From BOG-938 sp048498155 (GTDB lineage Bacteria > Pseudomonadota > Alphaproteobacteria > Caulobacterales > Caulobacteraceae): a DNA stretch of 64,000 bases. The stretch is from the NCBI GenBank assembly GCA_048498155.1, contig JBEHYN010000001.1, positions 120,407 to 184,406 of the forward strand, written 5' to 3'. The notes below the pieces were generated by a model that did no database searches, was not told where the DNA came from, and saw nothing but the letters and a program-made list of their open reading frames with translations. Positions 8,181-17,116 of the stretch are shown piece by piece. The position numbers and the translations under genes are program-made. The stretch's first letter is position 1. Each line of letters begins with the position of its first letter.

Positions 8181-8969
8181 GTCCAGCTTGGGCAGGCAAA
8201 GGGGGCGAGTTCCGTCGACACGTATGAAGTTGACGATCTCCATCACCTCGAGCGACGCGGCGTAGGTCTCGGCGGTATCGTCCAGCCGTTCCTGGAATGT
8301 CCCCTCGTCGGCGAACAACAGACGATATGCAGCCCGCAATTGGTTGATGGTCTCACGGCCAAACCCGCGCCGGCGCAGACCGACCAGGTTGAGACCTTCC
8401 AGGTGGGCGTGATTGCCCCACACCGATCCGAACGGAATGACGTCCTTGGTCACCGTGGCGCCCGCGCCGATAAAAGACCCGCGCCCGACGCGGCTGTGCT
8501 GATGCACGCCGGATAATCCGCCGATGAACACCATATCCTCGACCTTGACGTGTCCGCCCAGGGCGGCGCCGTTGGCCATGATTACCCGGTTGCCGACCAT
8601 GCAGTCATGAGCGATGTGGGCGCCCACCATGTACAGCCCGTCGGCGCCGATCTGGGTGATCCCTTGGTCCAAAGCTGTGCCGGTATGCATGGTGACATGT
8701 TCGCGGATCTGATTGCGCGGACCGATTACCAGCCGGGTCTCCTCGCCTTGGTGGGCGAGGTGTTGCGGAGGTCCGCCCAGATAAGCGAAGGGATGGACGA
8801 TACAGGCTTCGCCGATCTCGGTGCGACCGTCGATCACCACGTGAGAGAGCAGTTTCGCCCGGTCGCCCAGGGTGACTTTCGGGCCGATCACGCAATAAGG
8901 CCCGACTTCCACGTCCACGCCCAACTGCGCGCCTTGGTGGATCACAGCAGTGGGATGGATCAGGCTCAT
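8178..8969 (-). CDS. lpxA: Acyl-ACP--UDP-N-acetylglucosamine O-acyltransferase
   Basis: LpxA transfers a 3-hydroxyacyl chain from ACP to the 3-OH of UDP-GlcNAc, the first step of lipid A synthesis. The 263-residue protein is a left-handed beta helix built of hexapeptide repeats (residues 1-185), then a C-terminal helical domain. The catalytic His lies in GAHIAHDCMVGN near residue 120, and an HTGT block precedes it. Its ATG overlaps the fabZ stop by 4 bp (ATGA), indicating translational coupling. Its stop codon is supplied by the palindromic repeat downstream. Confidence 0.97.
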   Translation of the reverse strand: MSLIHPTAVIHQGAQLGVDVEVGPYCVIGPKVTLGDRAKLLSHVVIDGRTEIGEACIVHPFAYLGGPPQHLAHQGEETRLVIGPRNQIREHVTMHTGTALDQGITQIGADGLYMVGAHIAHDCMVGNRVIMANGAALGGHVKVEDMVFIGGLSGVHQHSRVGRGSFIGAGATVTKDVIPFGSVWGNHAHLEGLNLVGLRRRGFGRETINQLRAAYRLLFADEGTFQERLDDTAETYAASLEVMEIVNFIRVDGTRPLCLPKLD

Positions 8970-9451
8970 AGCGAGGCTGCGGCGTTATCGAGGGCCATGG
9001 CCGCGAACTCGCACTGCGCAGCGACCTTAGCTCCGACCATCGCCTTGCCCCGAAATTTGAACACTCCGCCGCGAACCCGCGCCACATCGACGTGAAGACG
9101 TAGAACGTCGCCGGGCCGCACCGGACTGCGGAACCGCGCCGCATCGACGCTCATGAACATAATGGTCTTGGTGGTGACATCCACGTCCAGGGACTTTGAC
9201 ATCAACACGGCGCCGGTCTGGGCCAGGGCCTCGATGATCAGGACGCCCGGCATGACGGGGTTACCAGGGAAATGGCCGACGAAAAACGGCTCATTCACTG
9301 TGACGCATTTGATTCCGACGATGGATTCATGGGGTCGATAGTCCTCCGCCCGGTCGATCAACAGGAATGGGTAGCGATGAGGAATCCGGTACAGGATTTC
9401 CATGATGTCGACGTTAGTCTGGGTCGCCCTGGGGGCTCCGTCGGCGCTCAT
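8966..9451 (-). CDS. fabZ: 3-hydroxyacyl-[acyl-carrier-protein] dehydratase
   Basis: FabZ dehydrates 3-hydroxyacyl-ACP in fatty-acid elongation and competes with LpxA and LpxD for the same substrates, hence the conserved lpxD-fabZ-lpxA order. The hot-dog fold signatures are IPHRYPFLLIDR (about residue 22) and the catalytic GHFPGNPVMPGVLIIEALAQ with its His and Glu. At 161 residues it has the usual length with a short N-terminal extension. It overlaps both neighbours, lpxD and lpxA, by 4 bp. Confidence 0.97.
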   Translation of the reverse strand: MSADGAPRATQTNVDIMEILYRIPHRYPFLLIDRAEDYRPHESIVGIKCVTVNEPFFVGHFPGNPVMPGVLIIEALAQTGAVLMSKSLDVDVTTKTIMFMSVDAARFRSPVRPGDVLRLHVDVARVRGGVFKFRGKAMVGAKVAAQCEFAAMALDNAAASL

Positions 9452-10470
9452 TTGTCCGTCCCTCCCCGGGCATTAGCCATTTTGGCCAGCCAAGCCATTT
9501 CCCGCATGAATTTGCGGACAGGACGGGCCGGCGCCCCAACCCACATTTCGTTGGCCGGGATATCTCGCATCACGCCGGCGTGGGCCGCCACGCGGGCCCG
9601 GTCGCCGATATTGATGTGGTCGGCGACGCCCGCGCCGCCGCCGAATGCGACGCCATCGCCGACGGTGCAGCTTCCCGAGATGCCGGTCATGCCCGCCAGG
9701 ACACAACCCCGCCCGAGGCGGACGTTGTGGCCGATCTGCACTAGATTGTCGATCTTGCTGTTCTCGCCGATCACCGTGTCATCCCATGCTCCGCGGTCTA
9801 CGCAGGTGCAAGATCCGATGCTGACGTTGTCCTGGATGATCACCCGGCCGAGCTGAGGGATATCCACCGTCTTGCCGTCCGCTGCCCCGACTCCGAATCC
9901 CGGCTCGCCGATGACCGCCCCCGACAGGATACGCACCCGGTCGCCGATCAAGGCGAAACCGATGGTGGCGTGGGATCCGATCGAACAGCCGCGTCCAATT
10001 GCGCAGCCCGGCCCGACCACCGTATAGGCTCCAATGCTGCTCCCGCGTCCGATCTTCGCCCCGGCGCCCACCAGCACGCCCGGCGCCAGGACAACGTCGT
10101 CTTCAAGCTCTGCCGTGGGGTGGATGGCGGTATCCTGCACGGTCAGACGCCGCGCCCGATGCAGTCGATCCGCCGCCTTGGCGTAAGCCCCTTGCGGTTC
10201 AGGCGTGATCAGCAGGGCGCAGCCGGCCGGCGCAAGCTGCGCATGTTCGGCTGGAAGGAAGCAGGCGCCGGACTGGGTGGCCTTTAGATCTTGCGTGTAA
10301 CGCCGATCGGCGAAGAAGCCGATACTGGCGGCATCGCCGCGAACCAGCGGGGCCACCCGGCCGACCCGGCGTTGGCCGTCGTCAGCCTTGACCAGCGCCG
10401 CGCCCGTGATGGCCGCGAGCTCGACGAGGGAAACCGGCCCAAGTTCCTCAAAAAATCGCGAATCCGGCAT
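9448..10470 (-). CDS. lpxD: UDP-3-O-(3-hydroxyacyl)glucosamine N-acyltransferase
   Basis: LpxD adds the second hydroxyacyl chain, to the glucosamine nitrogen, in lipid A synthesis. The 340-residue protein has an N-terminal uridine-binding domain (about 1-110), then a hexapeptide-repeat beta helix with VQIGHNVRLGRGCVLAG, whose His is catalytic, near residue 250. A C-terminal helix (PVRKFMREMAWLAKM) ends it. A gap of 247 bp with a terminator-like hairpin separates it from upstream skp, so it probably has its own promoter, although no clear -35/-10 pair was recognised. The ribosome site is weak. Confidence 0.96.
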   Translation of the reverse strand: MPDSRFFEELGPVSLVELAAITGAALVKADDGQRRVGRVAPLVRGDAASIGFFADRRYTQDLKATQSGACFLPAEHAQLAPAGCALLITPEPQGAYAKAADRLHRARRLTVQDTAIHPTAELEDDVVLAPGVLVGAGAKIGRGSSIGAYTVVGPGCAIGRGCSIGSHATIGFALIGDRVRILSGAVIGEPGFGVGAADGKTVDIPQLGRVIIQDNVSIGSCTCVDRGAWDDTVIGENSKIDNLVQIGHNVRLGRGCVLAGMTGISGSCTVGDGVAFGGGAGVADHINIGDRARVAAHAGVMRDIPANEMWVGAPARPVRKFMREMAWLAKMANARGGTDK

Positions 10471-10682
10471 AGAGGCTTGATCGTCCCGCCAATCGCGACG
10501 GTCCTGTCCAGATCGACGATCCGCACAGACTCCGCGCTGCTGCTACTCAATTGAGAGTCGTCGATCAGACGGCTCGCCTCAATCCGATCTTGCCCAAGGC
10601 CTTACCGCAAGCAAATTTTTCCGAACGGCTGACAAGTCGCCGCATGATTGACGGTTCTGTGTGGTCGAAGCCGAAAGGCGCG

Positions 10683-10707
10683 CCCCGGCCGACTAACCCG
10701 GCCGGGG
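10683..10707 (-). terminator. GC-rich hairpin after skp
   Basis: CCCCGGCCG (10683-10691) and CGGCCGGGG (10699-10707) form a perfect 9-bp stem with a 7-nt loop. It lies 11 bp beyond the skp stop codon on the transcribed strand. Only a short T run (CCTTTCGG) follows, so termination may be partial. It splits the bamA-skp unit from lpxD-fabZ-lpxA. Confidence 0.55.
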
Positions 10708-10717
10708 AGTGCTCAAT

Positions 10718-11374
10718 TTAATGCGCGGGCGCGCCGGCGGCGTCGAGGTGTTCGCGGTCGATGGCGAATTGGGTGAGTGAGCCATTGAGCAATTGGGTCA
10801 CGCCCGGCGTGATGTCGGTGCTCGGATTGGCGACAATCACCGCGTTGGCGTCCAGCAGGACGCCGCAACCGTGCTGGGTCACCGTCTGGCCGACAAATGG
10901 TCCAGCAGCCTGCAGAATGTGGGTATAGGCCTTTTGCTGGGTGGCCTCCATTTCACGCTGGCGCAGCTGAACCTTCTCTTGGAATTGGCCGCCTCGCAGT
11001 TGTAGGGCCTGTCCGCGTTGGGCGTACACGGCGCCGTCTAATGACGCCTTTTGGCCCTCTAGCGCCTTGGCGTCATTTTCCAGCGAAGTTTGGTCGGTGG
11101 TCAGCTCAGCGCGCACGACGGCGCTCAGTTGCTTCATGCGGTCAGTGACGTAGAGGCCCACCGTCGAAGTTTGCAGCAGAGCCTCGCGCGACAGAACGCA
11201 CAGGCCGGGCACTGTGGCGGTGATCTCCACGGGAGGAGTGCTCGGCGCGGCGGCCGGCGCGGGAGCAGCGGCCGGCTTAGCCTTGGGCTTGGCCGTCTGG
11301 GCGTCTGATTGAGACGCCCAGGCGAGGGCCGCGACGGCCGCCAGGGCGAACGTCTTGGAAATCATGGTCTTCAT
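10718..11374 (-). CDS. skp: OmpH/Skp-family periplasmic chaperone
   Basis: Skp-type chaperones hold unfolded outer-membrane proteins in the periplasm and hand them to the Bam complex. The start chosen is the ATG at 11374, which opens a signal peptide (MKTMISKTFALAAVAALAWA, cleaved near SQSDAQ). The mature protein has an Ala/Pro/Lys-rich linker. An OmpH domain follows, with a long helical, Gln/Glu/Arg-rich central part (about residues 95-150) like the tentacles of Skp. The gene starts 4 bp after bamA stops, matching the conserved bamA-skp order. Sequence identity across this family is low, so the call rests mainly on context and composition. Confidence 0.85.
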   Translation of the reverse strand: MKTMISKTFALAAVAALAWASQSDAQTAKPKAKPAAAPAPAAAPSTPPVEITATVPGLCVLSREALLQTSTVGLYVTDRMKQLSAVVRAELTTDQTSLENDAKALEGQKASLDGAVYAQRGQALQLRGGQFQEKVQLRQREMEATQQKAYTHILQAAGPFVGQTVTQHGCGVLLDANAVIVANPSTDITPGVTQLLNGSLTQFAIDREHLDAAGAPAH

Positions 11375-11378
11375 GGGG

Positions 11379-13820
11379 TCAGAACCTAGTGGCGGTTGAG
11401 AAATAGAAGCTTTGGGTTTTGTCGTAGGGCGCGCGCGCCAGGACATCGCTCAGGTCGAAGCGCAGCGGACCCATCGGGGATTTCCAGAACACACTGACGC
11501 CGGCGGAGGCGCGCATGACTAAGGCGTCATTGATGTTCGGGTCCTGCAATCCGGTCAGCGGATTGATCTTCGCGGTTCTATCCAATGCGCCGAGGGTGCC
11601 CACCTGAGCAAAGATGGCGGTGTTGATGCCGTACTGTTCAGGCAGATAGTTGGGGACCGTGAGTTCAGCGGTGCCTTGGGCGTAGAAGTTGCCGCCTAGG
11701 GCGTCGCCGTAGACGACGTCGCGCGCGCCGATGCCGGCGAGCTGGAACCCGCGGAAGCTGTCGCCGCCGCGGAAGAAGCGATCATTGATGCGGACGTAAT
11801 CCTTATTCCACGGTTCAATATCGCCCACCTCGCCCTTGATCATCAGGACCCAGCTTGGACTGAACGCGTGGTAGACCGCCCCGTCGATGATGGTCTGGGC
11901 AAAGTCCACGTTGCCGCCGAAGCCGGCAAAGGTCTGATTGAAGTCCACATAGAACCCGCGCGTCGGCTTGATCGGATCGTCACGATCGTCATAGCGATAC
12001 TGGAAGCTGATCTGCGAGGTCAGGTTCGATCCCCGCTGTTCGCACAGCACTGCTGAAACCGTCTGGAAGCCCGGTTGGCACAAGGAGCTGTTCACGTTGA
12101 TATTATCCGAATGCAGACTGTAGATCAGCAGCAGTCGGGAGTAGTCGGTCAACGGGAAGCCGAGTGTCAGGGACGCGCCGGTGGAGGCTGAGGAGTAGGA
12201 GGCGTACTGCGAGAAATTGTAACGCGATGAATACAGATTGAAGCCGGCCGCGAGATTGCGTCCCATGAAACGCGGTTCGGTGAAGCCGAAGTTGACCCCT
12301 TGCTGGAGATAGCCGGCCGAGATCTTGAAGCTTAGCTGCTGGCCACGGCCTCGGAAGTTGCGTTCGCTGACGCCAATATCGGCGATCAGCTGTTCCACCG
12401 AGCTATAGCCCAGGCTGAACGACAGCTCCCCTGTCGGTTGCTCGGTCACCTTAACCCGCAGCACCGTCTTGTCGGGCGCGCTGCCCGGCAATTGTTCGAT
12501 ATCGACGTCCTTGAAGAATCCGAGCGCCTTGACCTTGACCTTCGAGCGATCGACCAGAACGCGGTTATAGGCGTCGCCTTCCGCCAGCAGCAATTCGCGC
12601 CGCACCACCGGGTCGATTGTGCGGTTATTGCCGACGATATCGATCCGCTCCACATAGACGCGTGGGCCTTCGACAATCTGGAAGTTCACATCCACAGTGT
12701 GGGTCTGCGGGTTGGCGGTATAGCGAGGGCGAACGTCCACGAACGCAAAGCCCGCTGAGCCCGCCGCGAAGGTCAAGGCATCTGTAGCCTTGTCGATCAG
12801 TTCGTCCTGATAGGTCTGCCCTTCCCTGACCGGTAGCGTCCGCTGCAGCGATGCAGCGTTCAGACGCTTCAGGTCCGATTCCACGGTCAGCTTGCCGAAC
12901 TTGTAACGGACGCCTTCCTCCAGGGTGTAGGTAATGGCGAAGCCGTTCTTTTCCGGCGCCAGTTCAGCGACCGCCGACAGAATGTGGAAGTCGTAAAAGC
13001 CCCGGTTGCGATAGAACTTGCGCAGCTGCTCGCGGTCGTAGTCGATGCGGTCCGGATCGTAATTGTCGCTGTTGGCGAAGAAGCGGTACCACTTGGACTG
13101 CTTGGTGACGATGACGTCGCGCAGGGCGTTGTCGGAAAACTGCTTGTTGCCGATGACGTTGATGTTGAGGATTCCGCTCTTGGGTCCCTCATCGATCACA
13201 AAGATCAAATCCACCCGCTTTTGCGGCAATTCTACGATTTGCGGCGTCACGGTCGCGCTGACGCGGCCGGATCGCCGGTAGAGCTCGACGATTCTCTGGA
13301 TATCCGCCTGGGCGCGCGAGCGGGTGAACACGCCGCGCGGCCGCACTTGGACCTCGTCGCGCAGCTTTTCTTCCTTGAGCTCGTGATTACCCTCGAACAC
13401 CACTTGGTTGATGATTGGGTTCTCCGCAACCCGAACGATCAGGTCGGCGTCTTGCAGCTGAATCTGCACATCGGCGAATAGATCGGTGCGAAACAGGGTC
13501 TTGAGGGCGTCATCGATGCGCTGGGAATCCACCCGCTCGCCCACGGTGATGGGGAGGTAGGAAAGGATCGTGCTTTCCTCGATGCGCTCGGCGCCGCGAA
13601 CGATGATCCGTTGAACCACACCACTCTTGATCGGCGTAGCGGCGGTTGCCGCCGGCGGCGATTCCGGCGCTGCGGCCGGCGCGGCGGCGGGGGGCGGCCC
13701 GCTCGGCGCAGCCGCAGGCTGATCGGTGGATTGAGCCAAGGCGAACGTCGCCACAGCCATGGCGCCCAGCAGGACCGCAGTTGAAATCAGTGCAGAAGGT
13801 CGGACGCGCGGAGCGTGCAT
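11379..13820 (-). CDS. bamA: Outer membrane protein assembly factor BamA
   Basis: BamA is the essential Omp85 barrel that inserts beta-barrel proteins into the outer membrane. The 813-residue protein starts with a signal peptide (about 1-30) and a Pro/Ala-rich linker. Five POTRA repeats follow (about 60-460; the first begins VQRIIVRGAERIEESTILSYL), then the C-terminal barrel (about 460-813), which contains DRFFRGGDSFRGFQLAGIG. The protein ends in aromatic Phe (YFSTATRF), the usual barrel sorting signal. It lies between rseP (28 bp upstream) and skp. Confidence 0.97.
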   Translation of the reverse strand: MHAPRVRPSALISTAVLLGAMAVATFALAQSTDQPAAAPSGPPPAAAPAAAPESPPAATAATPIKSGVVQRIIVRGAERIEESTILSYLPITVGERVDSQRIDDALKTLFRTDLFADVQIQLQDADLIVRVAENPIINQVVFEGNHELKEEKLRDEVQVRPRGVFTRSRAQADIQRIVELYRRSGRVSATVTPQIVELPQKRVDLIFVIDEGPKSGILNINVIGNKQFSDNALRDVIVTKQSKWYRFFANSDNYDPDRIDYDREQLRKFYRNRGFYDFHILSAVAELAPEKNGFAITYTLEEGVRYKFGKLTVESDLKRLNAASLQRTLPVREGQTYQDELIDKATDALTFAAGSAGFAFVDVRPRYTANPQTHTVDVNFQIVEGPRVYVERIDIVGNNRTIDPVVRRELLLAEGDAYNRVLVDRSKVKVKALGFFKDVDIEQLPGSAPDKTVLRVKVTEQPTGELSFSLGYSSVEQLIADIGVSERNFRGRGQQLSFKISAGYLQQGVNFGFTEPRFMGRNLAAGFNLYSSRYNFSQYASYSSASTGASLTLGFPLTDYSRLLLIYSLHSDNINVNSSLCQPGFQTVSAVLCEQRGSNLTSQISFQYRYDDRDDPIKPTRGFYVDFNQTFAGFGGNVDFAQTIIDGAVYHAFSPSWVLMIKGEVGDIEPWNKDYVRINDRFFRGGDSFRGFQLAGIGARDVVYGDALGGNFYAQGTAELTVPNYLPEQYGINTAIFAQVGTLGALDRTAKINPLTGLQDPNINDALVMRASAGVSVFWKSPMGPLRFDLSDVLARAPYDKTQSFYFSTATRF

Positions 13821-13848
13821 TCAGGTCAGCCGTAAAGTGGAGGCGGGG

Positions 13849-15057
13849 TCAGGAAAAAATCCCGCCGAGGAGTTGAAACACACGGAGCCGCTGTAGATCG
13901 TTCCAAGTGGCGAACAACATCAATCCGAGCAGTAAGGCAAGCCCTACCCGGAAGCCCGCCGCTTGGACCTTGGCCCCCAAAGGCCGTCTGGCCGCCGCTT
14001 CGAAGGCGTAAAACAGCAGATGCCCCCCGTCCAGAACAGGCACAGGCAACAGATTCATAAAGCCGATGCTTACCGAAATAATCGCAGCCAAGCTGGCCAG
14101 GTTGGTCAAAGCGCCCAGCACTTTCAAGGTCAAGGTCGGCTCGCCGGCCGCGCCCGCGTGCACCACCGCCCCTGATATCTGCGCGATACCCAAGGGTCCA
14201 TGCAGTTGTTCGGCCGGCAGCTGGCCATGGATCAGACGATCGATGATCACCACCATCGTGGTGATCTTGTCCCACGTGCGCCAGACCCCGCCGCTCAGCG
14301 CTTCGACCGGGCCGTAGCGGCGATAACGGATATCGGAGACCTGGTGGCTGGCGGAGATGCCCAGCATGCCCATTTTCTGAAGTCCGCCCAGACCGTTGTC
14401 GGATTCCCGCAGGAGCGGCGTGGCGACGAGGGTCACGTCGCGCCCGCCTCGCTGGACGGCGAAACGAATCGGCGATCCCGCGCGAATCTGCACGTACTGC
14501 TGCAGGTCCTCAAAACTATCGAGCGCTCGACCATCGGCCCGCACGACCACATCGCCGGCCTGGAAGCCCGCGAGCGCGGCGGGTAAGCCAGGGACGGTGG
14601 ACTCCACCCGAGCCGGCAAGGTGCGCTCGCCGACCGCCATCAACAGGCCGGCAGTCAAGACAATGGCCAGAAGAAAGTTTGCCAAGGGTCCGGCCGCCAC
14701 GACGATGGCTCTCTGCCAAACGGGTTTGAAGTGAAAATAGCTCTTGAGAACATGCGGGCCATCGCGCGCCAGAATCTCCTTGCGGAGGGTTTCAAGCTCT
14801 TCGGCGTTGGGCACGCTTGCGGCGTTATCGTCGCCCGCGAAGCGCACATAGCCGCCCAGTGGAAGCCAAGCGATGCGCCATTCCACGCCGGAACGGTCTC
14901 GCCATGAGACCAGCGCCCGGCCAAAGCCGATGGAAAAGCGGTCCACAGCCACGCCGCAGGCCTTTGCCGCGAGAAAGTGGCCCAATTCATGGATGCTCAC
15001 CACCAAGCCCAGCAGGAGCAGGAACGGCACGGTGTTGATCAGGAAAGAATGAAACAT
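13849..15057 (-). CDS. rseP: Site-2 intramembrane metalloprotease RseP
   Basis: RseP-type proteases cut transmembrane anti-sigma factors and remnant signal peptides inside the inner membrane. The zinc motif HELGH is in the first helix (about residues 23-27) and the third ligand is the Asp of PVPVLDGGHLL near residue 350. Four hydrophobic segments and a central PDZ domain (about 125-210) complete the family layout. The 402-residue protein sits between dxr and bamA, the order conserved in most proteobacteria, linking it to envelope biogenesis. The ATG at 15057 is used. Confidence 0.96.
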   Translation of the reverse strand: MFHSFLINTVPFLLLLGLVVSIHELGHFLAAKACGVAVDRFSIGFGRALVSWRDRSGVEWRIAWLPLGGYVRFAGDDNAASVPNAEELETLRKEILARDGPHVLKSYFHFKPVWQRAIVVAAGPLANFLLAIVLTAGLLMAVGERTLPARVESTVPGLPAALAGFQAGDVVVRADGRALDSFEDLQQYVQIRAGSPIRFAVQRGGRDVTLVATPLLRESDNGLGGLQKMGMLGISASHQVSDIRYRRYGPVEALSGGVWRTWDKITTMVVIIDRLIHGQLPAEQLHGPLGIAQISGAVVHAGAAGEPTLTLKVLGALTNLASLAAIISVSIGFMNLLPVPVLDGGHLLFYAFEAAARRPLGAKVQAAGFRVGLALLLGLMLFATWNDLQRLRVFQLLGGIFS

Positions 15058-15071
15058 AAATAAGACTGATC

Positions 15072-16286
15072 CTAGTGGACGCGGGGGCCGCGCTGGAGAA
15101 TCCCGTCGGCGACAGCGCGCGCCTGGCGATCGATAGTCATGGCTGTTTCCAAAATATCGGCCCCGTCGTTGGCCGTCAGGGCGCCGTCGGCCTCCATTAG
15201 CTCCAAGGTCTGCGCCACGGTGGCGGCAATATCGAGAAAGCCGATGCGCCGGTCAAGGAAAGCGGCGACGGCCGCTTCGTTGGCCGCGTTCATCGCGGCC
15301 GGAGCCCCTCCGCCGATGGCCAGGGCCTGACGGGCCAAGCCGATGGAGGGAAAGCGGTCTAAGTCAGGATGCTCGAAGGTCAGTTGGCCAATCGCCGCCA
15401 GATCCAGCCGCGGCGCCGGCCAGCTGATTCGCCCCGGCCAGGCCAAGGCATAGGCGATGGGCGTGCGCATATCCGGCGGACCGAGCTGGGCCAGGGTGGA
15501 GCCGTCAAGATACTCCACCATGCTATGGATGATCGACTGGGGGTGAACCAGCACATCGATTTGATCGGGCCGGACGGAGAACAGATAGGCCGCCTCGATC
15601 ATCTCCAGCGCCTTGTTCATCATAGTGGCGGAATCCACCGAAATCTTGGCGCCCATGCTCCAGTTGGGATGGGCCACCGCCTGTTCCGGCGTGGCTGCCG
15701 ACATGGCTTGTCGCGTCCAGCCGCGGAAGGGTCCGCCGGACGCCGTCAGAATGATCCGGTCAACCGCATCTGACCAACGCTCCTGCAGCGCCTGGAAGAT
15801 GGCCGAATGTTCCGAATCCACCGGCACCACCATACCGCCGTGTTTGCGGGCGATCTCAAGGAGCGCGGGGCCCGCGCATACCAGGCTTTCCTTATTGGCC
15901 AAAGCCACGATGGCCCCGGTGCGCGCGGCGGCCAGGGTCGGCGCCAATCCTGCGGAGCCGACGATGGCGGACATGACCCAGGGCGCGTCCATCTGGGCCG
16001 CCTCGATCACGGCGGTGCGCCCTGCAGCGGCGTCCACGCCCGACCCGTTGAGGCGCGAGCGCAACTCGTCCAGCCGACTCTCGTCTTCGATCACCGCCAC
16101 CATTGGGCGCCAGCGCAGCGCCTGTTCCGCCAGCCGCTCCACATTGCGCCCGGCGGTCAGGGCGACCACCCGAACGTCCGCCGATCCGCAGTCCTGGGCC
16201 GCGCCTAGCAGATCAAGCGTGGACACCCCGATCGAGCCTGTTGAGCCCAGAACGGTGACAGAGCGGGAAAGATTCAATGTGGCCAT
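15072..16286 (-). CDS. dxr: 1-deoxy-D-xylulose-5-phosphate reductoisomerase
   Basis: Dxr makes 2-C-methyl-D-erythritol 4-phosphate, the committed step of the MEP isoprenoid pathway, which feeds UppS nearby. The N-terminal NADPH site is TVLGSTGSIGVSTLDLL (about residues 11-27). Substrate and metal residues lie in NKESLVCAGP, VDSEHSAIFQ and TASGGPFRG. The reading frame is open far upstream, but the ATG at 16286 gives the normal 404-residue length and the standard N-terminus. The gene start overlaps the cdsA 3' end by 13 bp. Confidence 0.97.
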   Translation of the reverse strand: MATLNLSRSVTVLGSTGSIGVSTLDLLGAAQDCGSADVRVVALTAGRNVERLAEQALRWRPMVAVIEDESRLDELRSRLNGSGVDAAAGRTAVIEAAQMDAPWVMSAIVGSAGLAPTLAAARTGAIVALANKESLVCAGPALLEIARKHGGMVVPVDSEHSAIFQALQERWSDAVDRIILTASGGPFRGWTRQAMSAATPEQAVAHPNWSMGAKISVDSATMMNKALEMIEAAYLFSVRPDQIDVLVHPQSIIHSMVEYLDGSTLAQLGPPDMRTPIAYALAWPGRISWPAPRLDLAAIGQLTFEHPDLDRFPSIGLARQALAIGGGAPAAMNAANEAAVAAFLDRRIGFLDIAATVAQTLELMEADGALTANDGADILETAMTIDRQARAVADGILQRGPRVH

Positions 16287-17116
16287 CCCAAATTTACCAG
16301 CAGTCGCGCGGCGGCGACGGCCAAGAGAGCGAACATCAGACCGTCGACACGGTCCAGCAGTCCGCCGTGGCCGGGGATCAGTCCCCCGCTGTCCTTTACC
16401 CCAAATCGGCGCTTGAGCATCGATTCCCATAAATCTCCCGCCATGGTCGCCAAACCGGCGAAGGCGCCGACGAACAAAGCCGTGGCCGTCGATAGTTCGA
16501 CAGGGCGCAGAAGCGCCCAGACCTGGGCCACGGCCGCGGCGGCCAGGGTCGCGGCGATCAAGCCCCCGAAAAAGCCCGACCAAGTCTTATTCGGCGAGAA
16601 TTGCGGCCAGAGTTTGGGCCCCTTGATCAGATTTCCCGCGAGAAAGGCGACGATGTCCGCCGACCAGGCCGAGGCCAGGACGAGAAAGGTCCACATCTGG
16701 CCGCCCGGCGCGGCGGCCCTAAGCCAGATCAGGGCCAGGCAGGGCGCCCCGATATAGAGCGCGCCGAACGCCGCGTCGGCCGGCCTGGCCGCCACCGCCC
16801 GCGACATCAGGGCGCAGGCGCCACCGCTGAGCACCAGGACGATCCAGGCGATGCGGTAATGCCCGAAGCTCGCCGTCACGGCGGCCGCCAGCACGGCCGC
16901 GGTGACCAGCACCGCGACGCGGACAGGGGCGCTGGGCGCGGTCATGCGGCCCCATTCCCAGGCTAACCGCGCCACCGCGACGGCGACGACGGCCATCAAC
17001 AACCAGCCGCCCGCATAGGCGGCGTACAGCGCCAGAGGCGCCAATACGGCGGCCGAAAGGGCGCGCATCCCCAGATTAGACCAATTGAACCGTCTAGCCG
17101 GCAGCGAGGGCGTCAT
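16274..17116 (-). CDS. cdsA: Phosphatidate cytidylyltransferase (CDP-diglyceride synthase)
   Basis: CdsA makes CDP-diacylglycerol, the branch point of phospholipid synthesis, in the inner membrane. About seven hydrophobic helices run through the 280-residue protein. The C-terminal CDS signature is present as LKRRFGVKDSGGLIPGHGG followed by LLDRVDG (about residues 232-258), with the KD and DRxD acidic residues needed for metal binding. The gene overlaps uppS by 23 bp upstream and dxr by 13 bp downstream, so the three are probably one transcript. Confidence 0.96.
   Translation of the reverse strand: MTPSLPARRFNWSNLGMRALSAAVLAPLALYAAYAGGWLLMAVVAVAVARLAWEWGRMTAPSAPVRVAVLVTAAVLAAAVTASFGHYRIAWIVLVLSGGACALMSRAVAARPADAAFGALYIGAPCLALIWLRAAAPGGQMWTFLVLASAWSADIVAFLAGNLIKGPKLWPQFSPNKTWSGFFGGLIAATLAAAAVAQVWALLRPVELSTATALFVGAFAGLATMAGDLWESMLKRRFGVKDSGGLIPGHGGLLDRVDGLMFALLAVAAARLLVNLGWPH

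Noticed and set aside
15072..16583. 503-codon version of dxr
   Set aside because: The first 99 codons lie antisense-free inside cdsA in another frame and look random; the ATG at 16286 gives the family N-terminus.
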